From contig CACVAR010000222.1 in NCBI GenBank assembly GCA_902727905.1, positions 1 through 5,177 on the forward strand: a DNA stretch of 5,177 bases, given 5' to 3'. The notes under the pieces were generated by a model. That model was not told the origin of the DNA and did not search any database. It saw nothing but the letters and a program-made list of their open reading frames with translations. This stretch comes from an uncultured Sulfurovum sp. GTDB taxonomy: Bacteria; Campylobacterota; Campylobacteria; Campylobacterales; Sulfurovaceae. Of the stretch, positions 1 through 4,734 are shown piece after piece (positions within the stretch are counted from its first letter, which is position 1; the number at the start of each line of letters is the position of its first letter). The translations under genes and the position numbers were made by a program.

Positions 1-113
1 TTGAGTATCCAGTAAGTTATACGATCATGCACATCTTCATCAATTAGCTCTTCGTCATTTATATCGGTATTAAATTCATCTTGAGTGTTATTTTTATTTC
101 CAAATAGGCTCAT
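1..113 (-). CDS. N-terminus of an unidentified acidic protein (partial, runs off left edge)
   Basis: The minus strand opens with ATG at 113-111 and stays open for 37 codons to the window edge. The peptide begins MSLFGNKNNTQDEFN and continues with an acidic stretch (residues about 16-30 hold many Asp and Glu) before ending in TYWIL. A good ribosome binding site, AAGGGG (complement of 123-128), lies about nine bases upstream of the ATG, which is the main reason to accept it as a gene. No signal peptide is seen, so it is probably cytoplasmic. It is divergent from pheA across a 132-bp spacer. I do not recognise the family, and the bulk of the protein lies outside the window. Confidence 0.6.
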   Translation of the reverse strand, partial: MSLFGNKNNTQDEFNTDINDEELIDEDVHDRITYWIL

Positions 114-245
114 AGGAATGTCCCCTTGTTCAGACTACTTTTAAAGTCTTGTAAAGTTTATAAGGTAAGAAGTCTACTATAGTTTAGGTAAATATTGAGT
201 GTTTATTGTACTATGTCAGCACATAAGAAACTAAGGGAAATTTAT
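114..245. promoter_or_regulatory. Divergent spacer with candidate -10 elements for the left-edge gene and pheA
   Basis: This AT-rich spacer separates two divergent genes and so must hold promoters for both. The best -10-like hexamers I see are TACTAT at 175-180 on the plus strand (for pheA) and TATAAA on the minus strand (complement of 157-162, for the left-edge gene). No convincing -35 box sits at the right distance from either; Campylobacterota sigma-70 promoters often lack one. A short imperfect hairpin with arms AGACT 132-136 and AGTCT 145-149 lies in the middle and may be chance. There is no convincing short gene here. Confidence 0.3.
233..238 (+). promoter_or_regulatory. Ribosome binding site that sets the pheA start
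   Basis: AAGGGA sits seven bases before the ATG at 246. The reading frame is open further upstream, with a TTG at 195 and an ATG at 213, but neither of these has a Shine-Dalgarno sequence. The start at 246 also places the family's first motif (GxxGxYS) about ten residues in, as expected. Confidence 0.75.
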
Positions 246-1079
246 ATGAACAAAAAAATTAAAGTTTCATTTCAAGGAGTAATAGGAGCCTATTCGCATT
301 TAGCCTGTGTCAATCATTTCTCTTCAGATGTTATCGCTATAGAGTGTGAAACATTTCAAGATGCTATGGATATGGTAGAGGCTAATGAGGTAGATTTTGC
401 ATTAATACCCATAGAGAATAAAACAGCAGGAAGGGTTGATGAGTTTTATGGGCTTATACCTAGCATGAAACTACAAATTGTAGGTGAGCATTATCAAAAA
501 ATTGAACACTGTCTTTTGGGTACACAAGAGAGTAGTTTGGAGAAGATAGAAGTAGCCTATTCTCATCCACAAGGTTTAGCTCAATGCAGAAATAGGTTAA
601 GAGGATTAAACATTGACCCCATTGCCAAGTATGATACAGCAGGATCTGCTAAAGAGGTCGCACATCTGCAAGACAGCCATATAGGAGCTATAGCCTCTTC
701 ATTAGCTGCTAAAACTTATGGTTTAAAAATATTAAAAGAGAATATGGAAGATGAAAAAGAGAATTTTACTCGTTTTCTTGTTCTTGGAAAAAAGCAAGAC
801 ATTGTAGAGGAGCATTGTGAATACAAAACATCTCTAATTTTTAAAATCAATAATATCTCGTCATCACTCTATCAAGCTTTAGGGGCATTTGCGAATAATG
901 GTGTTAACCTTTTGAAAATAGAGAGTTATATCCCTCTTAAAAAGAGGGATGAGAGTCACTTTCACATTGATGTAGATGGTTCACCAAGTGATCAAAGTTT
1001 AAAGCGTGCATTAATTGCGCTAAGAGCCTGTGTTCAAGAACTTAAAATATTGGGTACATATGAAAAAGCTTATAATTAA
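246..1079 (+). CDS. pheA: Monofunctional prephenate dehydratase with C-terminal ACT domain
   Basis: This cytoplasmic enzyme decarboxylates and dehydrates prephenate to phenylpyruvate, the step before the final transamination in phenylalanine synthesis. The protein is 277 residues, the usual size for the form without a fused chorismate mutase. The catalytic part spans about 1-180 and shows the family motifs in order: FQGVIGAYS (9-17), PIENKTAGRV (55-64), SHPQGLAQC (106-114), DTAGSAK (130-136) and NFTRF (173-177), whose Thr175 is the known catalytic threonine position. An ACT domain follows at about 194-272, with ALGAFANNGVNLLKIES (211-227), the region that normally binds phenylalanine for feedback inhibition. 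The LLKIESY form and the GRVDEFYGLIP stretch resemble the alphaproteobacterial and plant-like branch, not the E. coli P-protein. One oddity is Lys59, where the family usually has Ser or Thr (ENS/ENT). No other aromatic-pathway gene is adjacent. It converges on the gene at 1085-1474 with only five bases between the stop codons. Confidence 0.93.
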   Translation: MNKKIKVSFQGVIGAYSHLACVNHFSSDVIAIECETFQDAMDMVEANEVDFALIPIENKTAGRVDEFYGLIPSMKLQIVGEHYQKIEHCLLGTQESSLEKIEVAYSHPQGLAQCRNRLRGLNIDPIAKYDTAGSAKEVAHLQDSHIGAIASSLAAKTYGLKILKENMEDEKENFTRFLVLGKKQDIVEEHCEYKTSLIFKINNISSSLYQALGAFANNGVNLLKIESYIPLKKRDESHFHIDVDGSPSDQSLKRALIALRACVQELKILGTYEKAYN

Positions 1080-1084
1080 AAGCT

Positions 1085-1474
1085 TTATACTTTAGCTAAA
1101 TGCCATCCACAATGAAAAGGGCAGGGGTAGAGTTTTAACTTGACCCTTTTTGTCTCCCATGAAAATTTTATTTGTCGTTCAGCTTCTTGTTTACTTGGAT
1201 AAAGATACTTAAAGTCACCTCGAGAATCCATACAGAAACAGCTGTCAAGTTCCTTTAATTCCTCTTTATAGTTCTCTACTTTGTCACGTAGAACCATTTT
1301 GATGTGTTCAATATGTTGTTCAAGTTCGCTAAGTGAATAGACGTTGTAGTAGTCTAAAATTTCTTTATTACTTAAGTCGGACAAATGGGTATAGACAGTA
1401 CGAATGGTTATAAATACTTTTTCTTTACCATACATCTTTCTTTTAATGGACTTTAGAGACTTTTTAAGATTCAT
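1085..1474 (-). CDS. Small protein of unknown function with a C-terminal CPxxCGWHL-type Cys/His knuckle
   Basis: The open frame encodes up to 129 residues. The N-terminus is very basic (Lys and Arg make up much of residues 1-20), the middle (about 47-78) is rich in Glu, Lys and Leu and looks helical and possibly coiled, and the C-terminus ends in YPCPFHCGWHLAKV. Cys79, Cys81, Cys118, Cys122, His121 and His125 could bind a metal. The tail, with the preceding YPSKQEAERQ at about 92-101, resembles short bacterial and phage proteins that end in a Y-x-CPxC-GGWHL motif preceded by a ySK-xEA helix; this is a resemblance by eye, not a proven family. The start is uncertain: ATG at 1474 has no Shine-Dalgarno sequence, and a TATACT -10-like element lies only about five bases upstream of it (complement of 1480-1485). 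If that promoter is real, the ATG at 1435 (116 residues) is the likelier start. It is divergent from nhaA1 and convergent with pheA. Confidence 0.7.
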   Translation of the reverse strand: MNLKKSLKSIKRKMYGKEKVFITIRTVYTHLSDLSNKEILDYYNVYSLSELEQHIEHIKMVLRDKVENYKEELKELDSCFCMDSRGDFKYLYPSKQEAERQIKFSWETKRVKLKLYPCPFHCGWHLAKV

Positions 1475-1477
1475 GTT

Positions 1478-1532
1478 GAAGTATACAATAATTTAGACTT
1501 AACATTTTGTAAACGTTTATTTTGTATACTTC
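1478..1532. repeat. Perfect 11-bp inverted repeat in the divergent spacer upstream of nhaA1
   Basis: GAAGTATACAA at 1478-1488 is exactly mirrored by TTGTATACTTC at 1522-1532. The arms are 33 bases apart, and their centres are 44 bp apart, about four helical turns. Each arm contains a TATACT hexamer pointing outward, toward the minus-strand gene on the left and nhaA1 on the right. Between them lie a small palindrome, AAACGTTT (1511-1518), and a direct repeat of ATTTTGTA (1504-1511 and 1519-1526). The arms are too widely spaced for a factor-independent terminator and no U-tract follows. They could be twin promoters of similar sequence, paired operator sites, or both. Confidence 0.6.
1525..1530 (+). 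promoter_or_regulatory. Candidate -10 element for nhaA1 (TATACT)
   Basis: TATACT lies in the right arm of the inverted repeat. It predicts a transcript start near 1537 and a leader of about 33 bases before the nhaA1 ATG at 1570. No good -35 box is present at 16-18 bp; TTAACA at 1499-1504 is 20 bp away and TTGTAA at 1507-1512 is 12 bp away. The call rests on the -10 match and position only. Confidence 0.4.
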
Positions 1533-1559
1533 CATTCAAACTGAAATAGAGTATAAACA

Positions 1560-1564
1560 AAGGA
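1560..1564 (+). promoter_or_regulatory. Ribosome binding site that sets the nhaA1 start
   Basis: AAGGA ends five bases before the ATG at 1570. The frame is open back to a TTG at 1522, but the extra 16 residues have no counterpart in the downstream copy, and the peptide from 1570 (MKICAPWEKAF) matches the start of nhaA2 (MKFYAPWEKAF) position by position. Confidence 0.8.
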
Positions 1565-1569
1565 AATTA

Positions 1570-2901
1570 ATGAAAATATGCGCCCCTTGGGAAAAAGCTT
1601 TTAAAAGAGTATCTACACCATTTGAACATTTTTTACATGCACAAACAACCACAGGAATGGTGTTAATGTTTATGACCATTGTTGCTTTGGTTTTAGCCAA
1701 TTCACCATTAGCAGAGAGCTATAGTCATTTTTTTCATACGTACATTGACTTTAATGTTGGATCATGGAAACTCTCTCATACCATTCATCATTGGATTAAT
1801 GATGGCTTGATGGCAATCTTCTTCTTTATTATTGGATTAGAGATTAAAAGAGAGATTCTTGTGGGTGAGCTTTCTAATGTTAAAGCAGCTGTTTTGCCAA
1901 TTATTGCTGCTATTGGAGGAATGGTAATTCCTGCACTGATTTACTTTAGTATTAATTCAGGAGGTGAAGGTGCAAACGGTTGGGGAATTCCTATGGCAAC
2001 CGACATTGCTTTTGCTATTTCTGCATTGGTATTATTAGGTAACAGAGTACCTAGAGCTTTAGTAGCTTTTTTAGTTGCTTTAGCAATTGTAGATGACTTG
2101 GGTGCTGTTTTGGTTATTGCTATTTTTTATACGGAACAGATTCAGACTTTACCACTTATGTTGGCTGGGGCTAGTTTTTTAATTATGCTTGCCTTTAACC
2201 GTTTTGGAATTCACATGATTCTTCCTTATTTTATAGTTGGATTGTTTATGTGGTTTTTTATGCTTGAATCAGGGGTACATGCTACCATTGCTGGGGTTAT
2301 TGCTGCTATGGCGATTCCTTCTAAGCCAAAAAGAACACCAGATTCCTTTGCAAAAGATATTCGTAATAAATTAGATGACTTTGAGAAACTGCCTTTTAAA
2401 CCTGACCATACGGTTGACAAGGAACAAAAAGCAATTTTAACAAACATTCAAGATAGAATTGATGCTGTTAGTACACCATCATTACGTTTAGAACACAGTT
2501 TACACCTTCCTGTAGCTTTGATAGTCATTCCTCTTTTTGCTTTAGCCAATGCTGGGATTAGCATTGATTTTAGCTCAATAGGCTCTACGATTATGTCACC
2601 AATTTCCATTGGAATTATTTTAGGATTGATTTTAGGTAAAGTACTGGGTATTTTTGGTTTGGCTTGGATTGCTGTGAAATTAAAGATAGCTGATCTTCCA
2701 GAGGGAAGTAGCATGAGTCAAATCTTTGGGGTTGCTTTTTTAGGTGCTATTGGGTTTACCATGTCTATTTTTGTCGCTGATTTGGCGTTTATTAATAATC
2801 CTGAATTAATTTTCCAAGCGAAAGTGGGAATTTTGGCTGCATCGCTTTTTGCAGGTCTTTTTGGATATTTTTGGCTACGATTTGTGGCTAAATCGAAGTA
2901 G
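1570..2901 (+). CDS. nhaA: Na+/H+ antiporter NhaA, first tandem copy
   Basis: NhaA is an inner-membrane antiporter; in E. coli it expels one Na+ (or Li+) for two incoming H+ and controls internal pH and sodium. The 443-residue protein has about a dozen hydrophobic segments between residues 29 and 437. The key residues of E. coli NhaA can be placed by local motif: Asp145 in ATDIAFA (E. coli Asp133), Asp175 and Asp176 in AIVDDLGA (Asp163, Asp164, the ion site), Lys357 in LGKVLG (Lys300), His237 in SGVHAT (His225), and Glu91/Arg94/Glu95 in GLEIKRE at the pH-sensing funnel. It is about 55 residues longer than the 388-residue E. coli protein. Most of the excess is a charged loop at about 251-306 between the SGVHAT helix and RLEH, where E. 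coli has only about 11 residues; long loops of this kind occur in other NhaA proteins. The start at 1570 is supported by AAGGA and by alignment to copy 2. A 69-bp gap without a terminator separates it from copy 2, so the two may be co-transcribed. Confidence 0.96.
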   Translation: MKICAPWEKAFKRVSTPFEHFLHAQTTTGMVLMFMTIVALVLANSPLAESYSHFFHTYIDFNVGSWKLSHTIHHWINDGLMAIFFFIIGLEIKREILVGELSNVKAAVLPIIAAIGGMVIPALIYFSINSGGEGANGWGIPMATDIAFAISALVLLGNRVPRALVAFLVALAIVDDLGAVLVIAIFYTEQIQTLPLMLAGASFLIMLAFNRFGIHMILPYFIVGLFMWFFMLESGVHATIAGVIAAMAIPSKPKRTPDSFAKDIRNKLDDFEKLPFKPDHTVDKEQKAILTNIQDRIDAVSTPSLRLEHSLHLPVALIVIPLFALANAGISIDFSSIGSTIMSPISIGIILGLILGKVLGIFGLAWIAVKLKIADLPEGSSMSQIFGVAFLGAIGFTMSIFVADLAFINNPELIFQAKVGILAASLFAGLFGYFWLRFVAKSK

Positions 2902-2930
2902 CTTTTATCTCATTATAAAGATTAGGTTTA

Positions 2931-2936
2931 TATAAT
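2931..2936 (+). promoter_or_regulatory. Candidate internal promoter for nhaA2 (TATAAT)
   Basis: A consensus TATAAT lies in the gap between the two nhaA genes, 34 bases before the nhaA2 ATG, so transcription would begin near 2942-2943. No -35 hexamer is recognisable, which is common in Campylobacterota. In such AT-rich DNA a chance match is quite possible. Confidence 0.4.
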
Positions 2937-2940
2937 AGAT

Positions 2941-2966
2941 TCCTTTCGATTTCATAAAAAGGAGGA
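2941..2966 (+). promoter_or_regulatory. Strong nhaA2 ribosome binding site with a potential masking hairpin
   Basis: AAGGAGGA at 2959-2966 is a near-perfect Shine-Dalgarno sequence four bases before the nhaA2 ATG, much stronger than that of nhaA1. Just upstream, TCCTTT (2941-2946) is complementary to AAAGGA (2958-2963), giving a six-pair stem with an 11-base loop that would cover half of the binding site. The stem is short with only two G-C pairs, so any masking would be weak. The binding site itself is secure; the hairpin is a suggestion. Confidence 0.55.
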
Positions 2967-2970
2967 GTCT

Positions 2971-4311
2971 ATGAAATTTTATGCCCCATGGGAAAAGGCT
3001 TTTGATAAAGTCGCCACCCCATTTGAGTACTTTTTACGTGCTCAAACAACCACAGGTATTGTTTTGATGTTCATGACCATTGTTGCCTTGGTCATAGCCA
3101 ACTCACCACTAGCAGAGACTTATATCCATTTTTTTCACACTAAGATAGACTTACATATAGGGTCATGGAAAATTTCCAATACCATTCATCACTGGATCAA
3201 TGATGGACTGATGGCTTTTTTCTTTTTTATCATTGGTTTAGAGATTAAACGTGAGGTACTCATGGGAGAACTTTCAAATATTAAAGTAGCCATGTTACCT
3301 ATTTTGTCAGCCATTGGTGGAATGGCGTTTCCAGCATTGATTTATATGAGTATTAATTCAGGTGAAATAGGAGCGAATGGTTGGGGAATTCCTATGGCAA
3401 CAGACATTGCTTTTGCTATTTCTGCTTTGGTATTGTTAGGAAACAGAGTACCTACTACTTTGGTGACTTTTCTAGTAGCACTTGCCATTGTTGATGACTT
3501 GGGAGCCGTCTTGGTGATTGCTATTTTTTATACAGATCAGATTGAAACTTTACCGTTACTTCTTGCAGGAGTTTCATTTTTAGTGATGTTATCTTTTAAT
3601 CGTTTTGGTATTCATGCAACGCTACCTTATTTTATTGTTGGGGTATTGATGTGGTTCTTTATGTTAGAGTCGGGTGTTCATGCAACCATGGCTGGTGTTA
3701 TCGCTGCTATGGCAATACCTTCAAAACCCAAAAGACCACCCATAGAGTTTACAAGAGATATTAGAAATAGACTAGATGAGTATGATAACTATCCAGTAGC
3801 AACAGATCATACCATGCATAAAAGACAAAAAGCGATTTTAGTGAATATAAATGAGAGAATTGAAGCAGTAGGTACACCAGCTGCAAGATTGGAACATGAT
3901 TTACATCTACCTGTGGCATTACTTGTTATTCCTTTTTTTGCACTGGCTAATGCAGGAATAAGTATAGACTTTAACTCTATTGGTTCAACAATTATGACAC
4001 CTGTCTCTTTAGGCGTTATAGCAGGTTTGATACTGGGAAAAGTACTGGGTATATTTGGTGTAGCATGGTTAGCCATAAAGTTAAAAATAGCAACATTACC
4101 TATGGGAAGTAATTTAAGTCAAATTTTTGGGGTAGCATTTCTTGGGGGTATTGGATTTACCATGTCGATTTTTGTGGCTGAGTTAGCCTTTTTAGAAAGT
4201 CCTGAGCTTATATTTCAAGCTAAAGTGGGAATCTTGTCAGCTTCACTTTTTACAGGACTTTTTGGGTACTTTTGGCTTAGGTTTATGGTGAAACCAAAGT
4301 CAAGTGATTAG
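2971..4311 (+). CDS. nhaA: Na+/H+ antiporter NhaA, second tandem copy
   Basis: This 446-residue inner-membrane protein aligns with the upstream copy from residue 1 to 443 with no gap; I count 94 differences, or about 79% identity. The functional residues sit at the same positions: Asp145, Asp175, Asp176, His237, Lys357, and Glu91/Arg94/Glu95. It should therefore be an active Na+/H+ antiporter. Differences cluster near the N-terminus (residues 11-23 and 61-70) and above all in the long cytoplasmic loop (about 256-310), with seven changes in residues 271-280 alone; the transmembrane ion path is nearly invariant. It ends in a short polar KPKSSD tail, three residues longer than copy 1. ATG at 2971 follows a strong Shine-Dalgarno sequence and a possible promoter of its own. 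Tandem nhaA pairs are known in Campylobacter jejuni (nhaA1 and nhaA2). The copies may differ in pH set point, expression or ion preference, but the sequence does not show which. It converges on the small gene at 4313 with one base between the stop codons. Confidence 0.96.
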   Translation: MKFYAPWEKAFDKVATPFEYFLRAQTTTGIVLMFMTIVALVIANSPLAETYIHFFHTKIDLHIGSWKISNTIHHWINDGLMAFFFFIIGLEIKREVLMGELSNIKVAMLPILSAIGGMAFPALIYMSINSGEIGANGWGIPMATDIAFAISALVLLGNRVPTTLVTFLVALAIVDDLGAVLVIAIFYTDQIETLPLLLAGVSFLVMLSFNRFGIHATLPYFIVGVLMWFFMLESGVHATMAGVIAAMAIPSKPKRPPIEFTRDIRNRLDEYDNYPVATDHTMHKRQKAILVNINERIEAVGTPAARLEHDLHLPVALLVIPFFALANAGISIDFNSIGSTIMTPVSLGVIAGLILGKVLGIFGVAWLAIKLKIATLPMGSNLSQIFGVAFLGGIGFTMSIFVAELAFLESPELIFQAKVGILSASLFTGLFGYFWLRFMVKPKSSD

Positions 4312-4312
4312 T

Positions 4313-4558
4313 TTAGTTAATGTTTTGTCTTTCTATTTGCCATCTTTTCATAAGTTCAAGACCCATTTCAAAAGGTAAGTTACCCTCATTAGAAAGTCTT
4401 TCTACTACTATTTGTAGTTCAGCTGTATTCATACAACTATAGGGAGTTGTATAGAACTCCTTTTTAGGCTGAATTGCAGCACTCGCATAAACAAGACCTA
4501 ATGTCAATGTTAAAATCGTCATAAGTTTTAGTAGCATTTTAGGTTTTTTTATATTCAT
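4313..4558 (-). CDS. Small exported protein of unknown function
   Basis: The 81-residue product has a clear Sec-type signal peptide: a basic start (Lys4, Lys5, Lys7, Lys11), a hydrophobic core at about 12-24, and an Ala25-Ser26-Ala27 cleavage motif. The mature part would be about 54 residues, with a single cysteine (Cys42), so it cannot form an internal disulfide, and a predicted helical half, ELQIVVERLSNEGNLP to KRWQIERQN (47-79). There is no lipobox; the cysteine is too far from the core. The start is well supported by AAGGA (complement of 4565-4569), six bases upstream of the ATG, and a TATAAT -10 element farther up. I do not recognise the family. It most likely ends up in the periplasm. 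It converges on nhaA2 and is downstream of pepN on the same strand but separated from it by a terminator, so it is probably a single-gene transcript. Confidence 0.75.
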   Translation of the reverse strand: MNIKKPKMLLKLMTILTLTLGLVYASAAIQPKKEFYTTPYSCMNTAELQIVVERLSNEGNLPFEMGLELMKRWQIERQNIN

Positions 4559-4586
4559 AATATTTCCTTATATTTTTATATTTTAA

Positions 4587-4592
4587 ATTATA
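4587..4592 (-). promoter_or_regulatory. Candidate -10 element for the small exported protein gene
   Basis: The minus strand reads TATAAT here, predicting a start near 4580 and a leader of about 22 bases containing the AAGGA site. It lies between the pepN terminator and the gene, where a promoter is needed. No clear -35 box is seen, and the surrounding DNA is nearly all A and T, so the exact hexamer is uncertain. Confidence 0.45.
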
Positions 4593-4628
4593 TAATGATT
4601 TTATTACAATTTAGTAACTTTTTTGCTT

Positions 4629-4659
4629 AAAAAAACACTAAGTTTTAAAATTAGTGTTT
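4629..4659 (-). terminator. Factor-independent terminator of pepN
   Basis: On the minus strand AAACACTAA (complement of 4651-4659) pairs perfectly with TTAGTGTTT (complement of 4633-4641) across a nine-base loop, and the second arm runs into a tract of seven U (complement of 4629-4635). This is a nine-pair stem plus U-tract about 60 bases past the pepN stop. The orientation of the U-tract shows that it serves the minus strand. Confidence 0.75.
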
Positions 4660-4690
4660 CCTATTACTCCATATGGTAAAAAAAATAAGA

Positions 4691-4708
4691 AAAATTTTAT
4701 AAAATTTT
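4691..4708. repeat. 18-bp perfect A/T-only palindrome
   Basis: AAAATTTTATAAAATTTT equals its own reverse complement. It lies between the pepN stop codon and its terminator. It is built only of A and T tracts, so chance is a serious possibility; it could also form a weak hairpin in the pepN mRNA tail. Confidence 0.45.
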
Positions 4709-4718
4709 GTTTTTATAG

Positions 4719-4734
4719 ATTATACATGTATAAT
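4719..4734. repeat. 16-bp perfect palindrome over the pepN stop codon
   Basis: ATTATACATGTATAAT equals its own reverse complement and covers the last few codons and stop of pepN. It could be a dimeric protein-binding site or a small mRNA 3'-end hairpin. No known operator consensus is recognised. Confidence 0.45.

Noticed and set aside
195..245. Upstream extension of pheA from TTG 195 or ATG 213
   Set aside because: Neither start has a ribosome binding site; ATG 246 has AAGGGA at seven bases and fits the usual family N-terminus.
1065..1086. AAAGCTT/AAGCTTT inverted repeat between the convergent pheA and small gene stops, as a two-way terminator
   Set aside because: The stem is seven mostly A-T pairs, with no good U-tract on either strand, and AAGCTT is itself palindromic; too weak to call.
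1522..1569. Upstream extension of nhaA1 from TTG 1522
   Set aside because: It overlaps the probable promoter, lacks a ribosome site, and the added residues have no match in the second copy.
2226..2714. Two minus-strand open frames (2226-2447 and 2448-2714) within nhaA1
   Set aside because: They are antisense shadows of a well-supported gene, with low-complexity Ile/Pro/Lys-rich translations and no ribosome sites or family signatures.
2902..2930. Terminator between nhaA1 and nhaA2
   Set aside because: Only a very weak CTTT/AAAG pairing is present and no U-tract follows; read-through is likelier.
3807..4076. Minus-strand open frame inside nhaA2
   Set aside because: It is an antisense shadow; it resembles the 2448-2714 shadow only because the two nhaA genes are homologous.
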